A stretch of DNA of 49,914 nt from a virus, in IMG/VR virus record IMGVR_UViG_3300037247_000915, positions 1 to 49,914 of that record; one strand, given 5' to 3'. Positions within the stretch are counted from its first letter, which is position 1; every line of letters starts with the position of its first letter. The notes beneath the pieces are model-generated. The model did no database searches and was not told where the DNA came from. It saw nothing but the letters and a program-made list of their open reading frames with translations. Shown one piece after another: positions 35,566-42,808 of this stretch. A program made the position numbers and the translations under genes.

Positions 35566-36155
35566 TTACCTATTGCTCCCACCTGTCGCCTTATAATAAC
35601 CCATCCCAGAGAGCTTACTTTTGAACCTACCTATCTTGCCACCACCGGACGAGGACGAACCACCATCTGGGTTCTTCATATTAAGAAAGGCACACCAACG
35701 TATGAATTCGTCTGGTGGCATGCACTCGAGGACCTCCCACTCAAACTTTCCTAGGCACTCGGCGACGACGAGGACGTTGTATCGTCGGAGGTCTCTCCTA
35801 AGTTTCCCTCCGCTTCCTTAATGTCCTTGTCGCTTACTCCCATCAGCTTGTTGATGACATCCTGGACCTTCTGGAAGTCCTCTCCGAAAGGGAGTCCCAA
35901 AACCATATCGAGGTCGGCATCGTCGAAGAGCCTGGTGTCGGTACCGGGGACGTAGCAGAACTCAAGGAACGCAAGGCCGATGGCTACCTTACGGTCCTCG
36001 GACAGCTTCTCCTGCAGCTCGAGGACACGTCCTAATGTAGTCTGTCGGATGTCGATCGTAGTCCCGAAGGCCTCAACCGACTCGCGCTTGAATACGTCCG
36101 AGCTGAAAACTTGCGATCGGACTTTGTCTCGTAATGTCTGTTCTTCCGACGTCAT
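35566..36155 (-). CDS. Tail assembly chaperone, long form made by -1 frameshift (gpG-T type)
   Basis: Ribosomes that slip -1 at G GGA AAC (35808-35802) leave the 134-aa frame at residue 118 and read on for 78 codons to the TAA at 35568-35566, giving about 196 aa. I read the -1 frame codon by codon and found no stop. It encodes LRRDLRRYNVLVVAECLG, then EWEVLECMPPDEF and KSKLSGMGYYKATGG, a credible gpT-like domain. In lambda the equivalent fusion binds the tape measure and recruits tail tube protein. The second domain has no start codon of its own and is hidden between the short chaperone gene and the tape measure. Confidence 0.88.
35751..36155 (-). CDS. Tail assembly chaperone, short form (gpG type)
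   Basis: 134-aa product of normal termination, used in tail assembly but not found in the mature virion in related phages. It contains SVEAFGTTIDIRQTTLGRVLELQEKL and LAFLEFCYVPGTDTRLFDDADLDMVLGLPFG and ends in a Ser/Asp-rich tail. Sits between major tail protein and tape measure, the universal siphovirus place. GAGGAG lies ahead of the ATG. The last 16 residues come from the region that the -1 frame also uses. Confidence 0.9.
   Translation of the reverse strand: MTSEEQTLRDKVRSQVFSSDVFKRESVEAFGTTIDIRQTTLGRVLELQEKLSEDRKVAIGLAFLEFCYVPGTDTRLFDDADLDMVLGLPFGEDFQKVQDVINKLMGVSDKDIKEAEGNLGETSDDTTSSSSPSA
35802..35808 (-). promoter_or_regulatory. Slippery heptamer G GGA AAC for -1 frameshift
   Basis: Reads G GGA AAC in the zero frame of the chaperone gene (GGA 35807-35805, AAC 35804-35802), fitting X XXY YYZ exactly. 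After slipping the codons are GGG and AAA. Lambda uses GGGAAAG at the same place in gpG. No strong downstream pseudoknot was identified by eye. Confidence 0.88.
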
Positions 36156-36248
36156 AGCGGGTTACTCCTCTCGGGTTGGTTAGGTACGTACTGTTACCAC
36201 GATGTTTTACTGGTCTGTACTGGTATTTACCTAGTAGCGGTGTTGTGG

Positions 36249-37301
36249 TCAGCCGGTACCGACGTCGGTCGGTGTATCGTCACCGGCGAAGTTAGCAGCG
36301 AACTCGTTCATGGCTTCGATGCCACCTGTGAGTGATACGTCCGCGACCATGCAAGTGCCTGTTTGCCCGTTCGTCCCGTCGTACAGATATTGCACGTCGA
36401 TGATGGTCTGATCGATCCACGACTGCAAGATGATCTGAACTGCCTGCGACAGGGTAGTCGCCGCATCATGGATCCAGTTAAACGGAGTGAGCATCAGGGC
36501 TTCGTCTGGGACGAACTGGACGAAGGTGGCCGTTTCCTCTTCGAGGTCGCCGACGTTACCGGACTGCCCTTCGGCAGACGGCTTGAAGAAGCCACGGCCG
36601 ATCGAGAGGCTGTTCCCATCAGGATTGACCTCAAGGATGAGCTCAGTACGTGCACGAAGTAGCGCGCGAAGACCAGATGCGACGTCGTAGATACCGCCGA
36701 GCTCCAGGGCTACGGTGCGTAGCCCGGGGGCCACAGTTCTGTACCCGTCGTTTCCCTGTGCAGTCTCGAAGTCGGTCTCATCGACTACGGCCGCGGTCTG
36801 TGTGAGTGTGAACGTCCGCCCCTTGCCGAGCTGCGTCATTGGGAAATAGGAGATGTCGACCGTAATTACGCCAAGGACTGTATAGGAGTCGAGGAACTTG
36901 ACGCGGCCGAAGAGGTAATCGATCCACTCGACTTCGGCAGTCTCGTCAGAGGCATCGTCGTAGACCACTACCGTATCCGAGCGATCCCAGACGTCCTTCA
37001 CTTTGTCGGTGACCTCATAAATCTGTCCAGACTCCTGAGACATCGCCTCGCCGTCTGCGACGACGGCAGCTCCCGGTTGCAGGAGCTTCGCGACGTAACC
37101 AGCAAAACCTTTATAAAGAGCGTTTGCGTTCGCTGCCCAGCCCAGAAGGCCGGGCTGGTTTGACTGGAACGTATGGCCGAAGATCGTGTCGTCGAGCTGC
37201 TCGGCGTTGTCGTTAAACTCGCCAGTGCCCCCAGGCAAGGTATACCAGTTCGATCCTGAATCGTCGGAAACTTGGACTATCTTTGCTGTAGTTGCAACCA
37301 T
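36249..37301 (-). CDS. Major tail (tube) protein
   Basis: Tail tube subunit by position (just before the chaperone) and by its beta-rich character with an Ig-like C-terminal part: VSLTGGIEAMNEFAANFAG. N-terminus MVATTAKIVQVSDDSG, later GHTFQSNQPGLLGWAANANALYKG, typical of tube proteins of this type. 350 aa is on the large side and may include an added surface domain. AAGGAG precedes the ATG. A 93-base gap separates it from the chaperone; nothing convincing is seen there apart from the chaperone ribosome binding site. Confidence 0.85.
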   Translation of the reverse strand: MVATTAKIVQVSDDSGSNWYTLPGGTGEFNDNAEQLDDTIFGHTFQSNQPGLLGWAANANALYKGFAGYVAKLLQPGAAVVADGEAMSQESGQIYEVTDKVKDVWDRSDTVVVYDDASDETAEVEWIDYLFGRVKFLDSYTVLGVITVDISYFPMTQLGKGRTFTLTQTAAVVDETDFETAQGNDGYRTVAPGLRTVALELGGIYDVASGLRALLRARTELILEVNPDGNSLSIGRGFFKPSAEGQSGNVGDLEEETATFVQFVPDEALMLTPFNWIHDAATTLSQAVQIILQSWIDQTIIDVQYLYDGTNGQTGTCMVADVSLTGGIEAMNEFAANFAGDDTPTDVGTG

Positions 37302-37316
37302 TGTAGGCTCTCCTTC

Positions 37317-37742
37317 TTACAAGGACTGTCTGTACGTTCCTGTCGCGGGCTCTATAATCAACCTGAAGTTGATCGTAAACCTGGGCCTGTTTGTTTGATC
37401 AAGCCCAATGTACGCAGGTCCCGAGGTAGCAATGATACTATTCCAACGGTCGCCGTTTAAGTCCAGACTGGGAATGCTGTGCAACTCGTCTAGCACCTCT
37501 TGGGCCTTCGTCTTTGCGGCTTGGTATCCACCAGGAGCTCCTCGTATCATTGTCTGGACGCGAGGAAAGTCGATAAGCCACTTTGGCATTGGCCCAGGAC
37601 CAGCAAACTCTCGGACTGCAATCGTCGTATCGGGCTTTGAGGGCTCAGGGCCGATAAATATGCCCCAACCTGTTTGGGCGCTAAAGACACCTACGCCAGC
37701 TGCTACAAGCAGGTCTCTAATGCCGTCCTCGACTGCAACCAT
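37317..37742 (-). CDS. Tail terminator / minor tail completion protein
   Basis: 141-aa alpha/beta protein with the tail-terminator pattern: a leading helix (VEDGIRDLLVAAGVG), IFIGPEPSKPDTTIAVREFAG, FPRVQTMIRGAPGGYQAAKTKAQEVLDEL and an FTINFRLIIEP final strand. Such proteins cap the tail tube and join it to the head. AAGG precedes the ATG. Located between the gp10-like protein and the major tail protein, as in HK97-type phages. Confidence 0.8.
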   Translation of the reverse strand: MVAVEDGIRDLLVAAGVGVFSAQTGWGIFIGPEPSKPDTTIAVREFAGPGPMPKWLIDFPRVQTMIRGAPGGYQAAKTKAQEVLDELHSIPSLDLNGDRWNSIIATSGPAYIGLDQTNRPRFTINFRLIIEPATGTYRQSL

Positions 37743-37751
37743 GATAGTACC

Positions 37752-38213
37752 TTACAGTCCTAGCGTCTGGCTGTAAACGTGCCCCGCTTGGTCAAGCATC
37801 CCAGCGATATGTTCGTCCGCGGCCTGCTCGAGGAACTTTGCTTGTGTCGGCGGCGCGTGGAACACATCCAGGTCTTCGTGGACCTTCGCTGCGTAGTGTG
37901 GCACGCCACCCTTACCATATCCGACCTCACCAACGGTCAGACCCCGTCTCTGCCGCGTCTCGATGTAGCCTGACTTCTTCAGGGCACCAGTGTCAAAAGG
38001 CACTAACTCTTGAGAGCGATCGAATACTGGTTGTAACATCTGGCGAATGGCTTCTGGGGTGTCGGCACGTAACGTCTCGATAAGCCTCGTGTAGCTCTTC
38101 TCGACTGTCACCATCTGGGAACGGACAGCACGAGCATAACCAGCCTGCCACGGGGCGAGGCCTGTGGTTACTCTCTGCGGTCCAACTCTGAAGCGTGCAA
38201 GACGACCTGCCAT
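37752..38213 (-). CDS. HK97 gp10-like neck/tail completion protein
   Basis: 153 aa from ATG 38213 (MAGRLARF); the longer frame upstream overlaps the previous gene and is unlikely. The segment VPFDTGALKKSGYI...GYGKGGVPHYAAKVHEDL is the hallmark of HK97 gp10-like proteins that sit at the head-tail joint. One base separates its ATG from the preceding stop. Confidence 0.85.
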   Translation of the reverse strand: MAGRLARFRVGPQRVTTGLAPWQAGYARAVRSQMVTVEKSYTRLIETLRADTPEAIRQMLQPVFDRSQELVPFDTGALKKSGYIETRQRRGLTVGEVGYGKGGVPHYAAKVHEDLDVFHAPPTQAKFLEQAADEHIAGMLDQAGHVYSQTLGL

Positions 38214-38214
38214 T

Positions 38215-38544
38215 TCACATGTATGCCTTTCGGCAAAATGAGAGGTTCCTGAGATCTGGGGTCTTGTCGAATCTCTCCACCTGATATGCAATCTTATCGT
38301 CCGTTAGGTTGGTCGGATTCGCTTCGGAGGTCTCTCCCAACATGAGATAGTCCTCGGTAAGGACGTCGGCGGAGAGGTATGCGATTGCCTTGCTGATCGT
38401 CTCCTTGCCCGCATCCGATAGGAATCGCTCGGAAATGGCTTCCCATCGTCCGTCGAGTGTCGTCGGCAAAGCAAACGTATAGCCCCCATAGCCGTTGGGA
38501 GTAACTACCCAATGGGTTACTCTATCGAAGAAGTCATCAGGCAT
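38215..38544 (-). CDS. Head-tail connector-type small protein (109 aa)
   Basis: Probably a head-closure protein by position between the connector adaptor and the gp10-like protein. Sequence features: FFDRVTHWVVTPNGYGGYTFALPTTLDGRWE (beta-rich), then ADVLTEDYLMLGETSEANPT and YQVERFDKTPDLRNL. No catalytic motif. A weak AGGG element is ahead of ATG 38544. Confidence 0.75.
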   Translation of the reverse strand: MPDDFFDRVTHWVVTPNGYGGYTFALPTTLDGRWEAISERFLSDAGKETISKAIAYLSADVLTEDYLMLGETSEANPTNLTDDKIAYQVERFDKTPDLRNLSFCRKAYM

Positions 38545-38554
38545 CGACTATACC

Positions 38555-38911
38555 CTATACTGTTCTGAACTGTGCGTCTCTTGTCGAGGTAACTTGCTCG
38601 GCTAGTACCCCGGAGGAATCAAGGGCGAGGGCTTGCTGCCCAAAGCGGGTCATATTCAAACCCTCGCCAACCTTGATATCATAGTCCTCCTCGGAGGAAC
38701 CCTTACTGGACTTCTTAAGGGCGCCACGCTCCTCAGCGACTGCAGTATAGTGAGCGGACAGCCAGAGCTCGATCGTCTTCAACCGAGCGTCTGACATGCC
38801 CTGGTCTGAAAGGGACTCATCAACGATCAGACTCGCCGTGTCAATAAAGGGAGCCACGTCGAAGTTAGTCGCGATAAGCCCTTGTACTTCCTCTTTGGTC
38901 ACGCGAGGCAT
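38555..38911 (-). CDS. Head-tail adaptor (gp6-like connector)
   Basis: Helical adaptor between portal and tail. The phrase VAPFIDTASLIVDESLSDQGMSDARLKTIELWLSAHY is the typical adaptor pattern of helix, loop, helix with LxxIE-WLxAH. 118 aa. GAGGTG precedes the ATG. Followed by the closure protein 10 bases later. Confidence 0.82.
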   Translation of the reverse strand: MPRVTKEEVQGLIATNFDVAPFIDTASLIVDESLSDQGMSDARLKTIELWLSAHYTAVAEERGALKKSSKGSSEEDYDIKVGEGLNMTRFGQQALALDSSGVLAEQVTSTRDAQFRTV

Positions 38912-38919
38912 ATTTCACC

Positions 38920-39225
38920 TCACTCGTCGGCGTTGTCAGGATTGTCCCCACCATCGGGGTCAGGTTCCCCATCGCCGCCGTTTCCGTCACCGTTACCAGG
39001 ATCTTCCGGCTCGGGCGGCGGTGGTTCTGTCGCCAAGGTTTGTGGCGCCGTCTGGAGGATGTCCTTGAAGGCAACGATCTGGGCTTCCGTCATCTCGACG
39101 GCGCAAGGCCCGACGAACTTTTCCCGTCGGAACTTGCCCTTCCTGCCGGTTTTGGGGTAGACTGCATTGAACTTCATGCCCGGCCGAAGGTATACGGTTC
39201 TGGTTCTGGCTTGCGCGGGTGCCAT
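38920..39225 (-). CDS. Small head protein with Pro/Gly/Asp-rich tail (101 aa)
   Basis: Specific function not recognised. Start chosen at ATG 39225 with GAGGAG ahead; the frame upstream lacks support. N-terminal 60 residues (TVYLRPGMKFNAVYPKTGRKGKF) form a basic folded part, the rest is an acidic low-complexity tail of Pro, Glu, Gly, Asp and Asn. It follows the major capsid gene directly, so it is probably a minor head or cement component. Confidence 0.7.
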   Translation of the reverse strand: MAPAQARTRTVYLRPGMKFNAVYPKTGRKGKFRREKFVGPCAVEMTEAQIVAFKDILQTAPQTLATEPPPPEPEDPGNGDGNGGDGEPDPDGGDNPDNADE

Positions 39226-39236
39226 AGTTGGACTCC

Positions 39237-40265
39237 TCAGCTGTAGTGGACGATACCGGACTGCAGTGTGTAGTCCGAACGGATACGTGGCAGAATGATC
39301 GCGAGGACCTTGAAGTTGACGATCATCCCACCTTGGGCATCCCACTGGACGCTTCTGGGTTGGATGCCATCGATGACTTCGATCACATCGGACGTAAGCT
39401 GTGCGAGCACGACGTTACTCGCCGTCAGACGCTCGGTCGGGCGGATAAACGTGATGTTCGACAGCTGATTCAGACGCTCTCGGATGGTCTTATCCGAGTT
39501 CGCCTTGTAGTCGTTGTCGAGTCGATCGTCGAACGGCTCCGGGATGTAAATCCCGTACGGACCGAACATATGATCGGCCTTGGCATCCGCCTTCATTTGG
39601 ATGACCTGGTCGACGATGTCCTCGCCCGTAACGCCGGATGTATCCGTCCAGTCGACGCTGGATCCCGTGTTGCGGTCCGGGGCGGTCGTGAGCCCGTAGA
39701 CCGTACCGCCGACCGCCTGCAAGGTTAGGCCGTTGACGAAGGTGTCCTCGATCAACTCTGCCACCTTCCTGGTCGCAACTCGTGCCTGCGTGACGTCGAT
39801 GGTCTCGCCGAGCCTACGTGAGGCGGAAAGGTGCCGAATGTTGAGCGTGAACTCCTTGTGGAAGAGCGGGATGGGCATGGTCTGCAGCTGGAAGAGAATA
39901 CGGTCGTACTCGCCCTCCGTCACACCTGCCATACTCACCTGCGCCGGATCCATGTCGGAGACACGTTCCCACTGTAGTACTGTCGCCCCCATTGCGTTTT
40001 GCAGGGGGAACCGAAGCCCGCGACTGATAAGATCCTGAACGAGACCGAGTCGCTCACGGGCAACGTCGACGATGGCTGTATCGAACAGGAGCCACTCTTC
40101 CTTACGGAGGAGGTCCAACGTCCTGAGTGAGTTGGCTTTGAACCCACCGTTTAGGAGGCGCGCTGCGACAGACCCGAACGCCTGAGCACCGCTCCCGCCG
40201 AGACCTGTGATGACATCGATTTCCGCGGGCCCAGCGGCACTTGTGATGACCTGACCTTCGGGCAT
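39237..40265 (-). CDS. Major capsid protein
   Basis: HK97-fold shell protein by position (after the protease/scaffold and decoration genes) and by character: helical N-terminal arm, FNIRHLSASRRLGETID-like backbone helix (residues about 170-200), ARVATRKVAELIEDTFVNG spine and beta-rich A-domain end. Start at ATG 40265 with GGAGGT upstream; in-frame sequence before it is not coding. 342 aa. The DELTA domain is not obvious, consistent with a separate scaffold. Confidence 0.88.
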   Translation of the reverse strand: MPEGQVITSAAGPAEIDVITGLGGSGAQAFGSVAARLLNGGFKANSLRTLDLLRKEEWLLFDTAIVDVARERLGLVQDLISRGLRFPLQNAMGATVLQWERVSDMDPAQVSMAGVTEGEYDRILFQLQTMPIPLFHKEFTLNIRHLSASRRLGETIDVTQARVATRKVAELIEDTFVNGLTLQAVGGTVYGLTTAPDRNTGSSVDWTDTSGVTGEDIVDQVIQMKADAKADHMFGPYGIYIPEPFDDRLDNDYKANSDKTIRERLNQLSNITFIRPTERLTASNVVLAQLTSDVIEVIDGIQPRSVQWDAQGGMIVNFKVLAIILPRIRSDYTLQSGIVHYS

Positions 40266-40266
40266 G

Positions 40267-40719
40267 TTACAATACCTCCATCTTGATGAAAACCTCGGTG
40301 CCGCCACCAGAGTTGTCAACGGCCTCGAGAGCCATACCGACGACGGAGCGACGTTCGCTTTCTTCGGTTGCAGCGGCCGTGGTTAGGACACGGAGGGTAC
40401 CGTCACCAGCAGACTCGAGATAGACGCCGATAACGATTGCATCAGCCGATGCGGCTAGGACCGCGAGGATCTCGACGCCAGGAGCGCAGACCATGCAGAG
40501 CACTTGATCACCGACCGAGTAAGCATCGGTAATTTCCTCACCGGCGAGCTCGTTCTCGAATGCGAACATCGAGGACTGATTTTCGGCCGCGGCTGCGTGG
40601 GGATCGACTTCGCCATCGGCGGCGAGTGCGAGCAGGTACCCCGGATTGATTGCGGTACCTGCGACATACTCCTTCCGAGTGACTTTGTCTCGCCCCTTGA
40701 GTAGGATAGTGTTTGCCAT
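40267..40719 (-). CDS. Head decoration-like protein (150 aa)
   Basis: Beta-rich small protein directly ahead of the capsid gene, as in decoration proteins of many siphoviruses. KEYVAGTAINPGYLLALAADGEVDPH and a GVEILAVLAASADAIVIGVYLE strand pair fit the beta-tulip-like decoration folds in general. AAGGAGGG precedes the ATG. Role assigned by place and pattern; one base separates its stop from the capsid ATG. Confidence 0.75.
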   Translation of the reverse strand: MANTILLKGRDKVTRKEYVAGTAINPGYLLALAADGEVDPHAAAAENQSSMFAFENELAGEEITDAYSVGDQVLCMVCAPGVEILAVLAASADAIVIGVYLESAGDGTLRVLTTAAATEESERRSVVGMALEAVDNSGGGTEVFIKMEVL

Positions 40720-40734
40720 TGGGTGATTCCCTCC

Positions 40735-41286
40735 TTAGGCGGACTTGCGTTCGGGAAGAACGAAGACGTTCGGGGCATCCGGAACTGCATTCGGATCTTC
40801 CGCGTGTGTGCGGAGGCCACCACCTTGACCACCGTAGTCAGGAATGTTGGCGATCTTGGCGAGCTTTTCGAGTCCGCCGAGACTCATCCCCTTGAGCTCG
40901 TCCTCCGTGTAGGTACAACGCTCGTTGGCTTGGAGGCCCTTGACGAGGTCGTCCCTACGCTGGTTACGAAGGGAAACCCCCTCGTTGAGTACTTCGGCGA
41001 TCTCCGCCGGCGCTGCGGCGAGAAACTGCTCCGTGGTAGGCGCTTCCGTACCCTTTGAGGTTGCAGCCGCCTTCTTCTTGGCCTCCTCGGCTGCCGCGTT
41101 TGCTGCTACCTCCGCAGCTTTCTTCTCCACCTCCGTTGGAGAGGCCTTCTCCGGCGCTTTGGGTTCGAGGGCTTCCAACTGGCTCATGTTCAACGTCGCG
41201 AGCCAGTCTTTGTGGTCGTCGTCGAAGTTGGTCCGCTCGTTCGCTACGAGCGCATCCACCTTCTGAGTGATCTTGGCATCGGGCAT
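40735..41286 (-). CDS. Nested scaffold protein (internal in-frame start)
   Basis: AGGAGGGAG (41303-41295) lies 8 bases ahead of an in-frame ATG (41286, MPDAKITQKVDALVANE), one of the best ribosome binding sites in the head genes. The product is 183 aa, helical, with an Ala/Lys-rich stretch around its middle. This is the arrangement of lambda C/Nu3, in which the scaffold is made from the 3' end of the protease gene. Expression is inferred. Confidence 0.7.
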   Translation of the reverse strand: MPDAKITQKVDALVANERTNFDDDHKDWLATLNMSQLEALEPKAPEKASPTEVEKKAAEVAANAAAEEAKKKAAATSKGTEAPTTEQFLAAAPAEIAEVLNEGVSLRNQRRDDLVKGLQANERCTYTEDELKGMSLGGLEKLAKIANIPDYGGQGGGLRTHAEDPNAVPDAPNVFVLPERKSA

Positions 41287-42402
41287 GGTAGTATCTCCCT
41301 CCTCATGTTGGGATGCCGCTACGAACTCGGTAATGGGCCTGACCTCTGTAACCTTCTTTCCAAGGGTTGCGTTACCCTTGTTGTCGAGGGTGAAGTCCCG
41401 CTTCAGGAGCTTCCCAGAAAAGTCAGGCTCATACACGAACGAGGTACTGAACAAGGCGATGATGAATGGAAACTCCGTTTCGCCCTCCTTCTCGAGGGCT
41501 ATTAACAAGGACGTCTTCGTGTCACGGTCGCTCAACTCCTTGTTGGTACGGAGTGCAACCTCCTCATCGCCTGACTTAAACGAGATGAGACCCAGGAACT
41601 TCGTCACGAACGTCCTAAAGCCCCCTTCCGTATTCGGGGTGATCGACGGTGGCGGATCATCAATGACGTCCCCACCAGCCGAATTCTGTTTTGTTGCCCC
41701 GGCTTTCTTCTTTTTTGCCTCTTCATCTTCCTCTGGGTCGTGCTTTGCCATGTCACGCTCCTTGCTCGTGAAACACGTGCAGTCGGGACCACACGATGTG
41801 GGTTCGCCTGCTGAGTTGACTCTGGGTGCACCACAGCCATCCTCGACCGAGCAGGCCCCTGTAAGGCCTGGCGGGAGGATTGCGAGGTGATCGGGGGTAA
41901 CATTGCGCCAGATGCCGTCGAAGGCCTTACCGTTGAACGTGCCTTTGCGCATCTCTACGTCGGTAAACAAGCCGGTGGAAACTTCGGTGATCTCACCGTC
42001 TTGCAGGGCTTGGACTGCCTCCTTGACGTCGTCGCCTAGCTCGTCCACACGCTCCAGGTTGATCCACATCTCCTGTTTGAGTTTACCTTCGTCGAGAGTC
42101 GTGTTGAACAACATACCGAAAGACTCCTCTTGGAGAACTATCGGCTGGTTCGCGGATACTTTTAGGCCGTTTACGACCGGATGGTCAAGGACGATGGGAC
42201 GGCCATTCCAGCCCTCTGGATGGTGGGCAAACTCGGAGGCGAGTGCAAGCTCCGCTATCGGCGAGTTTGACGGCCGTACTACACCTTCGACAAGAGCGAC
42301 AACCGGAACGACTAAGTGGTCCTGACCCATGAAGGTATCAGTCCGGATGGCCTCCGTGTCGGCTTCCGCTAGGATGTATAACGCTGAGTTACCCTTGGGC
42401 AT
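40735..42402 (-). CDS. DUF2213 capsid maturation protease fused in frame to scaffold
   Basis: The N-terminal 200 residues match the DUF2213 prohead protease pattern: HLVVPVVALVEGVVRP, WNGRPIVLDHPVVNG (candidate catalytic His), EVSTGLF and ISPDHLAILPPGLTGACSVEDGCG-like block. A Lys/Glu-rich linker and a variable middle follow. The last 183 residues are helical and Ala/Lys-rich, as in scaffolds. An internal start at 41286 would give the scaffold alone. 555 aa. Transcribed from a promoter 27-55 bases upstream. The full product would be incorporated and self-cleaved during head maturation (family knowledge). Confidence 0.85.
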   Translation of the reverse strand: MPKGNSALYILAEADTEAIRTDTFMGQDHLVVPVVALVEGVVRPSNSPIAELALASEFAHHPEGWNGRPIVLDHPVVNGLKVSANQPIVLQEESFGMLFNTTLDEGKLKQEMWINLERVDELGDDVKEAVQALQDGEITEVSTGLFTDVEMRKGTFNGKAFDGIWRNVTPDHLAILPPGLTGACSVEDGCGAPRVNSAGEPTSCGPDCTCFTSKERDMAKHDPEEDEEAKKKKAGATKQNSAGGDVIDDPPPSITPNTEGGFRTFVTKFLGLISFKSGDEEVALRTNKELSDRDTKTSLLIALEKEGETEFPFIIALFSTSFVYEPDFSGKLLKRDFTLDNKGNATLGKKVTEVRPITEFVAASQHEEGDTTMPDAKITQKVDALVANERTNFDDDHKDWLATLNMSQLEALEPKAPEKASPTEVEKKAAEVAANAAAEEAKKKAAATSKGTEAPTTEQFLAAAPAEIAEVLNEGVSLRNQRRDDLVKGLQANERCTYTEDELKGMSLGGLEKLAKIANIPDYGGQGGGLRTHAEDPNAVPDAPNVFVLPERKSA

Positions 42403-42428
42403 TTCTAAACCTCGGTCGACCTACCATT

Positions 42429-42457
42429 ATTATATAGACCCACAAGATCGAAATCAA
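42429..42457 (-). promoter_or_regulatory. Sigma70-type promoter of the head protease/capsid genes
   Basis: Minus strand TTGATT (42457-42452), 17-base spacer, TATAAT (42434-42429). Context CTCTTGATTTCGATCT matches the promoter at 47.95 kb base for base over CTTGATTTC. The start would be near 42421, giving a leader of about 20 bases with GAGG before the ATG at 42402. Confidence 0.75.
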
Positions 42458-42488
42458 GAGGGTTTTTAGGGTTAACTATACTCACGCA

Positions 42489-42803
42489 TCATATAGCTTT
42501 TCCCTCTTTTGGTTCGACTGTACTCCAATAGCTACCGTGTGCTGCTATGCACGTGAGATTACCAGGAAAGGTCGTCAGTATTGTCCAAGATTTAGTAGAA
42601 ACGTTCACGAGGGTCTCAGTAAGCGCGCCATTGGAGAGAATGCCAATACTAACTACAATCTCACCGTACTCACGCCGCAAAGTGTCAATCATAGCCTCGT
42701 GCGTACCGCACCTAGGAACCGCAAGTGTAGGAGACGGCCACGATGTGAGTGCCAGTGACAACGCTAGGAGTGCGACGAATACTGTTGTAATGACCTTATT
42801 CAT
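42489..42803 (-). CDS. Small exported protein between portal and protease (104 aa)
   Basis: Function not recognised. A clear signal peptide: MNKVITTVFVALLALSLALTSWPSPTLAVP, cleaved probably after TLA. The mature part (about 75 residues) has two Cys (RC and TC) that could pair. A GTG at 42809 overlaps the portal stop, but ATG 42803 starts a normal signal. An exported protein inside a head operon is unusual; a superinfection-exclusion or envelope role is conceivable but unsupported by motif. Confidence 0.65.
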   Translation of the reverse strand: MNKVITTVFVALLALSLALTSWPSPTLAVPRCGTHEAMIDTLRREYGEIVVSIGILSNGALTETLVNVSTKSWTILTTFPGNLTCIAAHGSYWSTVEPKEGKAI

Positions 42804-42808
42804 GCCCA

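Noticed and set aside
35551-35754. Plus-strand ORF of 67 codons between chaperone and tape measure
   Set aside because: It is antisense to the well-supported -1 frame of the chaperone, has no convincing ribosome binding site, and would be an isolated plus-strand gene in a minus-strand operon.
39228-39728. Plus-strand ORF of 166 codons
   Set aside because: Antisense to the major capsid gene, Asp/Arg/Val-rich shadow without a ribosome binding site.
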